Shown in pieces: positions 39,551 to 49,200 of a DNA stretch of 64,000 bases. Both the position numbers and the translations under genes were made by a program. The DNA comes from Actinomadura craniellae (GTDB lineage: Bacteria; Actinomycetota; Actinomycetes; Streptosporangiales; Streptosporangiaceae). The notes below the pieces were generated by a model that searched no databases, was not told the DNA's origin, and saw only the letters and a list, made by a program, of their open reading frames with translations. Location: positions 186,001-250,000 of the forward strand of contig NZ_QLYX01000002.1 of assembly GCF_003289645.1 (NCBI RefSeq), in the 5' to 3' direction. Each line of letters opens with the position of its first letter. The first letter of the stretch is position 1.

Positions 39551-40471
39551 TCAGCTCGTCGAGGAGCTCTCGAAGACGCGGCGCAGCTCCTGCGGTGCCG
39601 CGCGCAGGGTGCGCCGCCCGATGACGGCGAGGATCAGCAGGGTGATCACGAACGGCAGCGCGTCCAGCGCGAACTGGTTGAGCGCGTGCCCCCGGGCCTG
39701 CAGGACGGGGGCGACCGCCAGCATCGCCCCGAACAGGTAGGCGCCGGCCACCACCCGCAGCGGGCGCCACGCCGCGAAGATCACCAGCGCGACGGCGATG
39801 AACCCGCGGCCCGCGGTCATCCCCTCGAACCAGGCGTGCGCGTAGGCGGTGGACAGCTGCGCGCCGCCCAGCCCGGCCAGCGCGCCGCCGGCGACCACCG
39901 CCGAGCCGCGGATCAGCCCGGCCCGGTAGCCGTACAGCGGCAGCACGTCGGCGCGCTCCCCGGCCGTCCGCACCAGCAGCCCCGACCGGGTGCGGCGCAG
40001 CCACCACCACATCAGCGGGGCGACCAGGTAGGAGGCGTAGGTGACGGGGTCGTGCTGGAACAGCACCGGGCCGAGCAGCGGCAGGTCCGCCAGCAGCGGG
40101 ACCTCCACCGGCGCGAACCCGGGGGCCGCCTTGCCGACGTAGGCGGCGCCGAACAGCGAGGTGAGGCCGAGGCCGAGGAACATCAGCGTCAGCCCGGTGG
40201 CGAACTGGTCGGCGCGCCGCCAGATCACCAGCGCCGCGTGCAGCAGCGCCAGCCCGGCACCCGCCAGCGCGCCCGCGACCAGCCCGGCCCAGGGGTTGCC
40301 GGTCTCGGCCGCGACGGCGTACCCGGCCAGCGCCCCGACCAGCAGGCATCCCTCGGTGCCGAGGTTGACCACCCCGGCCCGCTCGGCGAGCGTCTCGCCC
40401 AGCGCGGCCAGCATGATCGCCGTTCCGCCGCGTACCCCGCCGGACAGCACATCGGTGATCAGGTCGCTCAT
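39551..40471 (-). CDS. ABC transporter permease of the BMP-type importer
   Basis: 306 residues with about eight to ten hydrophobic segments and the BPD_transp_2 signature ERAGVVNLGTEGCLLVGALAGY (key part GVVNLGTEG), as in nucleoside and ribose-type importers. The ATG overlaps the stop of the second permease by four bases. It pairs with 40468-41547 to form the membrane channel. Confidence 0.92.
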   Translation of the reverse strand: MSDLITDVLSGGVRGGTAIMLAALGETLAERAGVVNLGTEGCLLVGALAGYAVAAETGNPWAGLVAGALAGAGLALLHAALVIWRRADQFATGLTLMFLGLGLTSLFGAAYVGKAAPGFAPVEVPLLADLPLLGPVLFQHDPVTYASYLVAPLMWWWLRRTRSGLLVRTAGERADVLPLYGYRAGLIRGSAVVAGGALAGLGGAQLSTAYAHAWFEGMTAGRGFIAVALVIFAAWRPLRVVAGAYLFGAMLAVAPVLQARGHALNQFALDALPFVITLLILAVIGRRTLRAAPQELRRVFESSSTS

Positions 40472-41547
40472 CGGTCGCTCCCCTTGCGGCGGGTCCAGCC
40501 GAGCACCGCGAGCAGCACCAGGCCGGTCAGGACGTGGACGGTCGCGGCGGGCAGGCCGCTGTCGAGCTGGAGGCTGTCGCCGGCGATGGTGACGCCCGCC
40601 AGCAGCAGCGCCGCACCGATCACCGGCAGCGGCCGGTGCCTGACCAGCCAGCTCGCCAGGAACGCCAGGTAGCCGATGTTGGTCGTGAGGCCGGGCCGCA
40701 GCTTGAACTCCACCCCGGCCAGATGCACCGCCCCCGCCAGCCCGGCCAGCGCCCCGCCGACGAGCATCGCGGTGAGCAGCAGCCGCCGCACCGGCAGCCC
40801 GGCGCGCCCGGCCGCCTCGGGGTTGCCGCCGACCACGCCCAGCCGGAAGCCGAACGCGGTGCGGCGCAGCGCGAACCAGGTCCCGGCGGCGGCGAGCAGG
40901 GCCACGATGACGCCCACGTGCACGGCGGTGCCGGCCAGCAGCGGCAGCCGTGCGGCGACCTCCAGCGGCCGGGTGGCGGGCTGGCCGGAGCCGGCGGGGT
41001 CCTTCCACGGCTCGTAGATCAGGTACAGCAGGACGTCGAGGGCGATGTAGTTCAGCAGCAACGTGGTGACGGCCTCGTTGACGCCGGCGGTCAGCCGCAG
41101 CGCCGCCGCCAGCCCCGCCCAGGCGGCCCCGGCCAGCGCCCCGCCCGCCAGCAGCAGGACCAGGACCAGCGATCCGGCCAGCCGGGGGTCCAGGGCCAGG
41201 CCGATCCCGGCGGCGGCGACCGCGCCGATCACGACCTGGCCCTCCCCGCCGACGTTGGTCAGGCCCGCCCGGGCGGGGATCACCACCGCCAGGGCGGCCA
41301 GGACCAGCGGCACCGCCTTGATGGCGATCTGTTCGAGGGTCGGCGGGCTGGTGAGCGTCGAGGTGACCATGCCGGACAGCACGGCCAGCGGATCGGCGCC
41401 CTTGGCGGCCAGCAGCAGGCAGAACAGGACCAGCGCGCCCAGCAGCGCGGCGGCCCAGCGCCCGGCCGCCGACAGCGCGGCCCGGCCCCGGGACGGGGCG
41501 GTGGTCTCGGGCAGGACGGGTGCGGCGGCGGGCGCGGTGGCGGTCAT
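40468..41547 (-). CDS. Second ABC transporter permease of the BMP-type importer
   Basis: 359 residues of the same permease family, with the diagnostic [20 protein letters not shown] (Gly-Glu-Gly loop), [20 protein letters not shown], and [18 protein letters not shown]. An N-terminal Pro/Ala-rich tail of about 25 residues precedes the first helix. It overlaps the ATPase gene stop by four bases. Confidence 0.92.
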   Translation of the reverse strand: MTATAPAAAPVLPETTAPSRGRAALSAAGRWAAALLGALVLFCLLLAAKGADPLAVLSGMVTSTLTSPPTLEQIAIKAVPLVLAALAVVIPARAGLTNVGGEGQVVIGAVAAAGIGLALDPRLAGSLVLVLLLAGGALAGAAWAGLAAALRLTAGVNEAVTTLLLNYIALDVLLYLIYEPWKDPAGSGQPATRPLEVAARLPLLAGTAVHVGVIVALLAAAGTWFALRRTAFGFRLGVVGGNPEAAGRAGLPVRRLLLTAMLVGGALAGLAGAVHLAGVEFKLRPGLTTNIGYLAFLASWLVRHRPLPVIGAALLLAGVTIAGDSLQLDSGLPAATVHVLTGLVLLAVLGWTRRKGSDR

Positions 41548-43052
41548 GCGGCGCTCCCCAGCATCAGCCGGCCGATCTCCTGCCGGTCGGCGCCGGTGGC
41601 CGGGACGGTTCCGGCCGCCCGGCCGTCGTACATGACGACGATCCGGTCGCTGAGCGCGATCAGCTCGTCCAGGTCCTCCGACACCAGCAGCACGCCCGCC
41701 CCGGCGGCCCGCCGGGCCAGCAGCAGTTCCTGCGTGCGCCGGGTGGTGGCGACGTCCAGACCGCGGCTCGGGTAGGCGGCCACCAGCAGCCGGACATCCG
41801 GGCGGCCCAGCGCCCGGGTCAGCAGCACCCGCTGGACGTTCCCGCCGGACAGCCGGGCCAGCGTCCGGTGCCCGGCGGCCATGCCCAGGCCGACCGCCGC
41901 GTCGAGTTCGCGGGCGGCCTCGGTGACCCGCCGCCAGTCGACGTCCGCCCGGCGCCGGGGCAGTTCGGGCGAGCCGAGCGCCATGTGCTGGAGGACGCTC
42001 ATCCCCGGCACCACCGCGTCGGTCAGCGGGTCCTCGGTCACCGCCGCCACCCCCGCGGCCAGCGCGCCGCGCGCCCCGCCGGCCAGCGGGACCCCGCCGA
42101 TCTCCACCTGCCCGGTGATCGCCGGGCGCACGCCCAGCGCCACCTCGCACAGCTCGCGCTGGCCGCTGCCGGCGACCCCGGCCACCCCGACGATCTCGCC
42201 GGCGGCGACGGTCAGCGTCACCCCGTGCAGGGCGACCCGGCCGTCGTCGCCGTGCGCGGTGACGTCCCGCAGCCGCAGCACCGGGGCGGCGTCGTCCGGC
42301 ACCGGGGGGCGTTCGGCGGGCAGCGCCGGGACGGACCGGCCGACCATGGCCCGGACCAGCGCGGCGTCGTCGTGGCCGGCCGGATCGGCGCCGGCCAGGA
42401 CCACCCGGCCGCCGCGCAGCACGGTGACCCGGTCGGCGACGGCGCGGACCTCGCGCAGCTTGTGGGTGACGAGCACGACGCCCAGGCCCCGGGTGCGTAG
42501 TTCCCCGATCGCCGCCAGCAGCGCCTCGACCTCCTGCGGGGCCAGGACGCTGGTCGGCTCGTCCAGGATCACGATGCGCGCCCCGGCCATCAGCACCTTG
42601 AGGATCTCGGCGCGCTGCCGCTCCCCGATCGACAGGTGGCCGACCCGGGCGGCCGGGTCGACGGCCAGCCCGTACCGCCCGGCGGCCTCGGTGATCCGCC
42701 GGTGCAGCCGGTCGCCCCGGGAGCCGCGGCCGGGCAGGGCCAGCGCGATGTTCTCGGCCACGGTCAGCGCCGGGACCAGCCGCAGGTCCTGGAAGACCAT
42801 GCCGATGCCGGCCGCCCGCGCCCGGGTGGGTGAGGTGATCGCGGCGGGCTCGCCGTCCAGCAGCAGTTCACCGGCGTCGGGACGGTGGACGCCGTACACG
42901 AGTTTGAGCAGGGTGCTCTTGCCCGCGCCGTTCTCCCCCACCAGGGCGTGCACCTCGCCGGGCCGCACGTCGAAGTCCACCGCGTCGTTGGCCAGCACCT
43001 CCCCGAACCGGCAGGTGTAGCCGCGCACCTCCAGCAGCGGCGGGGCGGTCAT
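41544..43052 (-). CDS. Dual-domain ABC ATPase of the BMP-type importer
   Basis: 502 residues with two nucleotide-binding domains. The first is complete: Walker [10 protein letters not shown], signature LSIGERQR, Walker [14 protein letters not shown], switch VTHK. The second has a degenerate Walker A (GVAGSGQRE, no Lys) and signature LSGGNVQR, the usual asymmetry of nucleoside/sugar-type ATPases such as RbsA. Its ATG shares one base with the GntR stop. Confidence 0.93.
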   Translation of the reverse strand: MTAPPLLEVRGYTCRFGEVLANDAVDFDVRPGEVHALVGENGAGKSTLLKLVYGVHRPDAGELLLDGEPAAITSPTRARAAGIGMVFQDLRLVPALTVAENIALALPGRGSRGDRLHRRITEAAGRYGLAVDPAARVGHLSIGERQRAEILKVLMAGARIVILDEPTSVLAPQEVEALLAAIGELRTRGLGVVLVTHKLREVRAVADRVTVLRGGRVVLAGADPAGHDDAALVRAMVGRSVPALPAERPPVPDDAAPVLRLRDVTAHGDDGRVALHGVTLTVAAGEIVGVAGVAGSGQRELCEVALGVRPAITGQVEIGGVPLAGGARGALAAGVAAVTEDPLTDAVVPGMSVLQHMALGSPELPRRRADVDWRRVTEAARELDAAVGLGMAAGHRTLARLSGGNVQRVLLTRALGRPDVRLLVAAYPSRGLDVATTRRTQELLLARRAAGAGVLLVSEDLDELIALSDRIVVMYDGRAAGTVPATGADRQEIGRLMLGSAA

Positions 43053-43768
43053 CACGCACCCCCGCGGTGCAGGGCCATCTGGGTGATCGCGTGGGCGGCC
43101 CGGCGCTCGACGACCTCCATCGACTCCCCGACATGGCGGTGCAGCGCGGTGAGCGCCTCGGGCAGCCGCTCCAGCAGCACCAGGTCGACGATCTGGTAGT
43201 GCTCGGCGCTGGACTGCTCGATCCGGTCGGCGGTCAGGAAGTCGTACATGCGGACCGCCCGGATCCGGGCGTTGACGGCCTCCAGCGCCTCCGTCAACGC
43301 CACGTTGCCCGACGCGCGCAGCAGCGTCACGTGGAAGTCCTCGTCCAGCAGCACGAAGCCCGGGTCCGGTTCGGGCGGGTCGGCCTGGAGTTCCCGCCAG
43401 CGGTCGCGCAGCGGTTCCAGCAGCGCGGCGTCGTGCCGGACCGAGTCCGACTCCACCGCCCGGGTGATCCCGCGCAGCTCGATCGTGATCCGCAGCTCGT
43501 ACAGGTCGCGCAGGCCGGACACGTCCGGGACGGCGACGTAGTAGCCGCCGTCCTCGCGGACCACCAGCCCGTCGGTCTGCAACCGCACCAGGGCCTCCCG
43601 CACCGGGGTTCGCGAGACGCCCAGCGCCTTGGCCAGCTGTTCCTCCACCAGCCGGGTGCGCACCCCGAACTCGCCCACCATCACCCGGCGGCGCAGCTCG
43701 TTGTACGCCCACTCCCGCCGGGAGGCCGTCCGTCCCGGCTCCGGCCCGGCGTCCACCGATGTCTCCAC
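43052..43768 (-). CDS. GntR-family (FCD/FadR subgroup) regulator
   Basis: 238 residues from GTG 43768 (AGGAGAGG upstream). The winged helix ([38 protein letters not shown]) is followed by the all-helical FCD domain with [15 protein letters not shown] and metal-binding-type [14 protein letters not shown] and [11 protein letters not shown]. It heads the biuret/importer operon and should sense its substrate. The inverted repeat CTGTAT-N10-ATACAG at 43866-43887 is its likely site. Confidence 0.9.
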   Translation of the reverse strand: METSVDAGPEPGRTASRREWAYNELRRRVMVGEFGVRTRLVEEQLAKALGVSRTPVREALVRLQTDGLVVREDGGYYVAVPDVSGLRDLYELRITIELRGITRAVESDSVRHDAALLEPLRDRWRELQADPPEPDPGFVLLDEDFHVTLLRASGNVALTEALEAVNARIRAVRMYDFLTADRIEQSSAEHYQIVDLVLLERLPEALTALHRHVGESMEVVERRAAHAITQMALHRGGA

Positions 43769-43865
43769 GCGCGGCCTCTCCTCGCCTCGTCTCACGCGAC
43801 CCGTCGCCTTCTGGGTGCATGGGACCAAGCGCCTGTTTCCCGGCCGTTACGAGCTGGATGCAGCG

Positions 43866-43887
43866 CTGTATACAAGTCCGCATACAG
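43866..43887. promoter_or_regulatory. Probable GntR operator
   Basis: CTGTAT and ATACAG separated by 10 bases, with an 8-bp palindrome TGTATACA at 43867-43874 inside the left half, about 100 bases upstream of the GntR gene. FCD-type GntR proteins bind GT-x-AC dyads of this kind. The rest of 43769-43931 shows nothing more. Confidence 0.45.
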
Positions 43888-43931
43888 CTCTGGGGCGGAC
43901 TGTCCGGCAGGTGGGAATCCGGGTGGCCGAT

Positions 43932-45302
43932 TCAGTCGGCGGACGGCTCCAGGGGCAGCCGGAGGACGAAGCGCGCCCCGCCCAGCTGCGAATCCTCCAC
44001 ATGGAGGCTGCCGTCGTGGGCGCAGGCGATGTGCCGGGAGATGGCCAGCCCCAGGCCGGTGCCGCCCTCCTGGCGGCTGCGGGCGGTGTCGAGCCGGACG
44101 AACCGCTGGAAGATCCGTTCCCGGTCGGCTTCGGGGACGCCCGCCCCGTCGTCGGAGACGATGAGTTCGGCGTGGTCCTCGTTGCGGTGGACCTGGAGTT
44201 CCACGGTGCGCTCGGCGTGCCGCTGGGCGTTGCTGAGCAGGTTGGCGACGGCCCGGTCGACCAGGTCCGGAGAGGCGTTGATCGTCACACCGGGTTCCAG
44301 GTACAGGTCCACCGGGTGCGGGTCGTCCACCCGGCGGAGCAGGTGGGCCCGGACGAGCTCGGTGAAGTCGACGGTCTCCAGCGGTTCGGGGGTACCCGCA
44401 CCGATCCGGGCCAGCAGGAGCATGTCCGTGGTGATCGACTGGATCCGGTCGACGTCATGGAGCACCCGGTCCAGCAGCTCGTTCAGGTCGGTGTGCTCCG
44501 GATGGAGGCGGGCCTCCTCCAGTTGGGCGCGCAGGCCGGCGATCGGGGTGCGCAGTTCGTGCGAGGCGTCGGCGGTGAACTGCCGTTGCCGCTCCAGCGC
44601 CTTTTCCAGGCGTCCCAGGGTGTCGTTGACGACGCGGGTCAGGCGGCCGACCTCGTCCTGCCCGGCGGGTTCGGGCACCCGGTCGGTGAGGTGGTTGACG
44701 TTGATGCGCTTCAGGGTGGCGCCGATGTCCTCCACCGGCCGCAGCGCCCGACCGGTGATCTTCCACGCGCCCCACCCCGCCAGCGCGATCAGCAGGAGGG
44801 CCTGGGCCGCGAAGAGCGTGTCGAACATGCCGGTGGCCACGGCGTTGGGGACGCGCGCTCCCGCGTACACCACCGGCGAGTCGGGAGCCGACGACACCCG
44901 CACCGCCGAGACCCGCACGCAGCCGCCCTCGGCCCGCGGGCACACCTGCACGTCGCGTTCCGGCCGGTCCGGCCCGGGCCAGACCCCCGCGATCGGCGGC
45001 AGCCCCCGGGCGGCGGGCGAGGAGGCGACGACCTTCCGGCCGGGTACCACCACCTGGACCAGGTCGACGCCCCGGCCGCCCGGCACCGTGGCGCCTCGCG
45101 TCGTGCCGTGCCGGACCGCCGCCGCGGTCTGCGAGGCCGTCTCCCCGGTATGCCGCCATGCGCTCTCGACCAGCGTGTGGCGTGCCATGAGCGCGCCGAT
45201 CACACCCCCCGGCACGAAAACGCACATCGCCACCAGCGTGACGAGGATCGTCAGCCGTGCGCGGAGCGATCTCGGCCAGCGGAGAACGGCGGCTTTCCGC
45301 AT
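43932..45302 (-). CDS. Orphan sensor histidine kinase
   Basis: 456 residues: TM1 about 15-38, an extracytoplasmic domain of about 120 residues containing two Cys (121, 128), TM2 about 158-180, HAMP about 182-235, phosphoacceptor His248 (TADASHELRTPIAGL), N box LLSNAQRH and G boxes DDGAGV and GTGLGLAIS. No response regulator is adjacent on either side, so its partner is elsewhere. The two Cys may form a disulfide or bind a metal; this is inference. Confidence 0.9.
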   Translation of the reverse strand: MRKAAVLRWPRSLRARLTILVTLVAMCVFVPGGVIGALMARHTLVESAWRHTGETASQTAAAVRHGTTRGATVPGGRGVDLVQVVVPGRKVVASSPAARGLPPIAGVWPGPDRPERDVQVCPRAEGGCVRVSAVRVSSAPDSPVVYAGARVPNAVATGMFDTLFAAQALLLIALAGWGAWKITGRALRPVEDIGATLKRINVNHLTDRVPEPAGQDEVGRLTRVVNDTLGRLEKALERQRQFTADASHELRTPIAGLRAQLEEARLHPEHTDLNELLDRVLHDVDRIQSITTDMLLLARIGAGTPEPLETVDFTELVRAHLLRRVDDPHPVDLYLEPGVTINASPDLVDRAVANLLSNAQRHAERTVELQVHRNEDHAELIVSDDGAGVPEADRERIFQRFVRLDTARSRQEGGTGLGLAISRHIACAHDGSLHVEDSQLGGARFVLRLPLEPSAD

Positions 45303-45339
45303 GGAACACCCCTCTCGATGCTCGGCTTCCGTGCGCAGG

Positions 45340-45426
45340 TCAGTGCAGGCGCCGCAGCGAGGCCACGGTGGGCACCATGGTGGGGTTCGGCTCGCGGAGC
45401 GCGGTGGCGACGCCGGCGCTGATCAC
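45340..45426 (-). CDS. Possible small ORF upstream of the histidine kinase
   Basis: GTG start at 45426 with AGGAG nine bases upstream and a -10-like TATTCT before that. It encodes 28 residues (ISAGVATALREPNP near the start, ASLRRLH at the end). No homology recognised. It may be a true small gene or chance; it ends 38 bases before the kinase. Confidence 0.25.
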   Translation of the reverse strand: MISAGVATALREPNPTMVPTVASLRRLH

Positions 45427-45492
45427 ATGGACCGGCTCCTACCAGGAAGAATACTCATCCCGGACATAGCTCCGACCGCTTCGAGCGGCGCC

Positions 45493-46305
45493 TCAGCGCG
45501 CGCGATCGTCGGGCGCGCGATCCCGCCCGGAACCGCCGGCGAACGAGGCACTGGCGCTCCCCGGCGGGGCCGCCGCGATGTAGCCGTGCAGATGGCCGTC
45601 GGCCTCGAGCATGGCCACGCCCGTGCGGGTCAGGGTGGCCTGGCGCTCGGCGATGACGGCCCGCAGCGCCTCGGTGCTGCCGGTGCGGTGCAGGCCGTCG
45701 AGAACGGCCTTGATCTGCGGTACCGGGTACCGGCCCTGCCGCAGCAGGTGGACCACCCGGGCGTCGCGGACGTCGGCCGGGCCGTAGCGCCGGTAGCCGG
45801 TGGCGGGCTCGCGCCGCGGCGCCAGCAGCCCGGCGGCCTCCCACAGCCGCAGCGCCGAGGTGCGCACTCCGAGGCGGCCGGCGACCTCCCCGACGCGCAG
45901 GCCCGCGTGCGGCACCGCCGAGGCGTCGAGGGACTGCCCGGCGATCGCCTCGAGCGCCTCGCCGGCCGCATGGAGGGAGAGCCGCCGCTCGTGCAACGCG
46001 GCGTGGCCGGCGTTGACGAGGGCGAGCGCCAGCGCGGGGTCGTCCTCGTTCACCGCCTGCATGATCGACCGGGCGGTGTCCCACCCGTACCCCTGCGCCA
46101 GGGCCCGGTAGGTGATCAGGGCGGCGCGGTGCCGGCCGTCGAACTTGCGGTAGCCGGCGGGAGTCCGCTCGGTGGGCGGCAGGACGCCCGCGTCGACGTA
46201 GTTGCGGATCTGCTGGGCGGAGACCCCCACCAGCCGCGCCAGATCAATCGGGCGCAGCGCCCTCTCGCGGGTTCCCCTTCCGGTAGTTGAGGGTTTAACG
46301 GTCAC
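45493..46305 (-). CDS. MerR-family regulator with two HTH domains (TioE-like)
   Basis: 270 residues. The first MerR helix-turn-helix (IDLARLVGVSAQQIRNYVDAGVLPP, key part VSAQQIRNYVDAGVLPP) is at about 20-46 and a second (LRVGEVAGRLGVRTSALRLWEAAGLL, key part VRTSALRLWEAAGLL) at about 136-161, followed by RRYGPADVRDARVVHLLRQG. Tandem MerR domains in one chain are the TioE-type layout. It is divergent from the ABC exporter at 46373 and is its likely regulator through the dyad at 46352-46371. Confidence 0.88.
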   Translation of the reverse strand: MTVKPSTTGRGTRERALRPIDLARLVGVSAQQIRNYVDAGVLPPTERTPAGYRKFDGRHRAALITYRALAQGYGWDTARSIMQAVNEDDPALALALVNAGHAALHERRLSLHAAGEALEAIAGQSLDASAVPHAGLRVGEVAGRLGVRTSALRLWEAAGLLAPRREPATGYRRYGPADVRDARVVHLLRQGRYPVPQIKAVLDGLHRTGSTEALRAVIAERQATLTRTGVAMLEADGHLHGYIAAAPPGSASASFAGGSGRDRAPDDRAR

Positions 46306-46351
46306 GTACTGATCATATCGGGGCTGTAAAGCTCAAACTCTCAATTAGGAA

Positions 46352-46371
46352 CTTCAATGAGAAAATTGAAG
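46352..46371. promoter_or_regulatory. Dyad between MerR regulator and ABC exporter
   Basis: CTTCAAT-GAGAAA-ATTGAAG, a perfect 7-bp inverted repeat directly before the ATG of the ABC ATPase, in a short AT-rich divergent gap (46306-46372). It is a plausible site for the TioE-like regulator. Confidence 0.5.
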
Positions 46372-46372
46372 C

Positions 46373-47350
46373 ATGAATGTTCACCGAACCGGTTCCCCAC
46401 CGGGAGAACCCGACCCCCCGGCGGTCCCGGACACCGAACTCGCCGTGGAGACCCGCGGCCTGCGGATGCGCTACGGCTCCACCGACGTGCTGCACGGGGT
46501 GGACCTGCGGGTGCACCCGGGCGAGGTGGTGGCCCTGCTGGGCCCGAACGGCGCGGGCAAAACGACCACCGTCGAGATCCTGGAGGGGTTCCGCCGCCGC
46601 TCGGCCGGCGAGGTGCGCGTGCTGGGCGTCGACCCGGACGACGGTGACGAGGCGTGGCGCGCCCGGCTGGGCATCGTGCTGCAGTCCTGGCGCGACCACG
46701 GCAGGTGGCGGGTCCGCGAGCTGATCGACCATCTCGGCCGCTTCTACGCCCCCTACGCCACGCCGCGGCGCCCCCGGCCCCACGGCACCGACGAGCTGCT
46801 CGCCCTCGTGGGCCTGACCGATCATGCCGGCGCGGTGATCGGCACCCTCTCCGGCGGTCAGCGGCGCAGGCTCGACGTGGCCGTCGGGCTGGTGGGCCGG
46901 CCGGACCTGCTGTTCCTCGACGAACCGACCGTCGGCTTCGACCCGGAGGCGCGGCGCGACTTCCACGAACTGGTACAGCGCCTGTCGGGACTCGAAGGCA
47001 CCTCGATCCTGCTCACCACGCATGACCTGGACGAGGCCGAGCGGCTGGCCGACCGGATCGTGATCCTGGCCGGCGGCCGGATCGTGGCCGACGGCGGCGC
47101 GGCGGAGCTCTCCCGGCAGGTCTCCGGCCGCAGCGAGATCCGCTACACCCGGGACGGCGAGCCGCACGTGGAGTCGGTCGAGGACGCCACCGGCCGGGTG
47201 CGCGAGCTGTTCGCCGAGCACGGCGCGGCCATCGGCGACCTGGAGGTGCACAAGGTGCGCCTCGAAGACGTCTACATGACGCTGGTGCGGGAGTTCGAGT
47301 CCGGCCGCCGCACCGAGGCGCCGAGCGAGCTGACGGAGGTCGCCCGATGA
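46373..47350 (+). CDS. ABC exporter ATP-binding protein (drug/DrrA type)
   Basis: 325 residues: Walker A GPNGAGKTT, Q-loop VLQSW, signature LSGGQRRRLDVAV, Walker B LLFLDEPTVGFDP, switch TTHDLDEAERLADR. The GFDPEARR and C-terminal extension are typical of DrrA/CcmA-type ATPases that drive two-component drug or lipid exporters. The start follows the MerR dyad at once, and the gene overlaps the permease by four bases. Confidence 0.92.
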   Translation: MNVHRTGSPPGEPDPPAVPDTELAVETRGLRMRYGSTDVLHGVDLRVHPGEVVALLGPNGAGKTTTVEILEGFRRRSAGEVRVLGVDPDDGDEAWRARLGIVLQSWRDHGRWRVRELIDHLGRFYAPYATPRRPRPHGTDELLALVGLTDHAGAVIGTLSGGQRRRLDVAVGLVGRPDLLFLDEPTVGFDPEARRDFHELVQRLSGLEGTSILLTTHDLDEAERLADRIVILAGGRIVADGGAAELSRQVSGRSEIRYTRDGEPHVESVEDATGRVRELFAEHGAAIGDLEVHKVRLEDVYMTLVREFESGRRTEAPSELTEVAR

Positions 47351-48198
47351 ACCCGAACGCGGTCGCCGCCCGGGCGGGCCTGCAGCGCGCCCGGATCGAG
47401 CTCCGGCAGAGCCTGGGCAGCGCGCAGGACCTCTGGTCGCTGCTGTTCTTCCCGATCATCGGCCTGATCGTCATGTTCATGCTGCGGGGCAACACGGTGC
47501 CGGGCACCGGCTTCTCGCTCGGCTCGCAGTCCGTCCCCGGCATCCTGGGGATGACCGTCGTGTTCAACACGATGCTGGCCCTCGCGCTGTCGCTGACCAT
47601 GGACCGCGAGGACGGCACCCTGCTGCGGGCGAAGGCGACCCCGAACGGCATGGTCGGCTACCTCACGGGCAAGGTGCTCGGCCGGGCTGCCGCGGCCGTG
47701 GCGGGGCTGCTCATCGCGCTGGTCCCCGCGGCGTTCCTGTTCGAGGGGCTCGCGCTGGGCGGCGTGTCGTCCTGGCTGACGCTGGTCTGGGTGGTGGCGC
47801 TCGGCCTGGTCGCCCTGCTGCCGATCGGCGCGATCGTCGGCTCGCTGTCCGACAACGCGCAGGGCGTGGGCTTCGTCTCGCTGCCACTGATGATGCTCAT
47901 GGGCGTCTCGGGCGTGTTCTATCCGATCGGCACGTTCCCGGAATGGCTGCAGTGGATCGCCCAGGTCTTCCCGGTCTACTGGCTGGGGCTGGGGCTGCGT
48001 TCGGCGATGCTGCCGGAGGCGCTGGCCGCCGCCGAGGTCGGCGGGTCCTGGCGGCAGCTGGAGACCGCCGGCGTCCTGGGCCTGTGGGCGGTCGCGGGGT
48101 GCGCGCTCGCCCCGGTCGTGCTCCGCCGGATGGCGCGCCGCGAGTCCGGATCGGCCGTCGCCGCCCGCCGGCAGCGGATGATGCGGCGGGGCATGTAA
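47347..48198 (+). CDS. ABC-2 type exporter permease
   Basis: 283 residues with six hydrophobic segments of the ABC-2 family: DLWSLLFFPIIGLIVMFML, LGMTVVFNTMLALALSLTMDREDGTLLRAKATP in parts, GFVSLPLMMLMGVSGVFYPIGTFP and WLGLGLRSAML. It is coupled (ATGA) to the ATPase and followed by a strong hairpin terminator. Cargo unknown; drug or lipid export is typical of the family. Confidence 0.92.
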   Translation: MNPNAVAARAGLQRARIELRQSLGSAQDLWSLLFFPIIGLIVMFMLRGNTVPGTGFSLGSQSVPGILGMTVVFNTMLALALSLTMDREDGTLLRAKATPNGMVGYLTGKVLGRAAAAVAGLLIALVPAAFLFEGLALGGVSSWLTLVWVVALGLVALLPIGAIVGSLSDNAQGVGFVSLPLMMLMGVSGVFYPIGTFPEWLQWIAQVFPVYWLGLGLRSAMLPEALAAAEVGGSWRQLETAGVLGLWAVAGCALAPVVLRRMARRESGSAVAARRQRMMRRGM

Positions 48199-48203
48199 TC
48201 GGA

Positions 48204-48229
48204 GGCCGGCGCCCGCGCGGGCGCCGGCC
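48204..48229 (+). terminator. Terminator after ABC exporter
   Basis: Perfect 11-bp GC stem (48204-48214 with 48219-48229) around a GCGC loop, six bases after the permease stop. No T-tract. Confidence 0.65.
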
Positions 48230-48300
48230 CGCAGCAGGGGTGTCCGGAACGCGTGAATTCTTTACCGGACCCTTGAATTCGGGCGGCCATAATGGGAGCC

Positions 48301-49200
48301 ATGGCACGTGCGGCAGACCTTTCGGGTTTCCTCCGCTCGCGCCGCGCGGCCCTGACGCCGGCCGAGGTCGGGTTGCCCCGGAACTCGAACGCCAGGAGGG
48401 TGCAGGGGCTGCGGCGCGAGGAGATCGCCATGCTGGCCGGGGTGAGCGTCGACTACTACACCCGGCTCGAACAGGGCCGGGCGCCCAACGTGTCCGCGCA
48501 GGTGCTCTCGGCCGTGGCCGACGCCCTGCGGCTGGACGGGATGGAGCGCCGCCACCTGTTCGACATGGCCCAGCCGGGAACGGCCCCCGTCCAGCCAACG
48601 AAAATCGGGCCGCGGAAGGCCCGGCCGGCGATGCGCATGATGATGGACGCGCTCGACCCGACCCCGGCCGTCCTGCACGGCCCCTGCCTGGAGGTGGTCG
48701 CCATCAACAGGATGGGCAAGGTGCTCTTCGACGACTTCGACGCGATGCCGCCAGGCGAGCGCAACACGGCGCGGTGGATGTTCCTGAACCCCCGCGCCCG
48801 CGTGGTCTTCCCGGACTGGGAGGAGATCGGCTCCCAGATGGCGGCCATCCTGCGGCTCACGGCCGGCCGGGTCTCGGTCGGTCCGCCCGAGCACCGCGCC
48901 TCGATGGCCCGGCTGGTGGACGACCTGTGCTCCCGCTCCGAGGAGTTCGCCCGCGTCTGGGCCGAACACCGGATCTTCCAGCACACCCACGGCACCAAGC
49001 GCTTCCGCCACGAGGCGGTGGGCATCATGATGATCAACTACGAGTCGCTGATCCCGCCGGCGGACCCGGGTCTGACCCTCACCCTCTACACGGCCGACAC
49101 CGGCTCCCCGTCCGAGGAGAAGCTGCGGGCCCTGGCGGACTGGGCGGCGAACCGGGACGCGGCGGCCGGGGCCGGCTCGGAGAACCGCCCGGCCCGCTGA
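48301..49200 (+). CDS. XRE/HTH regulator with MmyB-like ligand-binding domain
   Basis: 299 residues. N-terminal HTH: LRREEIAMLAGVSVDYYTRLEQGRAPNVS (key part AGVSVDYYTRLEQGR). The C-terminal domain has AVLHGPCLEVVAINRMGKVLF and the FxHTHGTKRFRH-like IFQHTHGTKRFRHEAVG stretch of MmyB-like domains, thought to bind fatty acids. A -10-like CATAAT (48288-48293) places transcription start at about 48300, so ATG 48301 would be leaderless. Two GAATTC dyads 20 bp apart (48255 and 48275) may be autoregulatory sites. Its last 115 bases overlap the convergent SDR gene. Confidence 0.88.
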   Translation: MARAADLSGFLRSRRAALTPAEVGLPRNSNARRVQGLRREEIAMLAGVSVDYYTRLEQGRAPNVSAQVLSAVADALRLDGMERRHLFDMAQPGTAPVQPTKIGPRKARPAMRMMMDALDPTPAVLHGPCLEVVAINRMGKVLFDDFDAMPPGERNTARWMFLNPRARVVFPDWEEIGSQMAAILRLTAGRVSVGPPEHRASMARLVDDLCSRSEEFARVWAEHRIFQHTHGTKRFRHEAVGIMMINYESLIPPADPGLTLTLYTADTGSPSEEKLRALADWAANRDAAAGAGSENRPAR

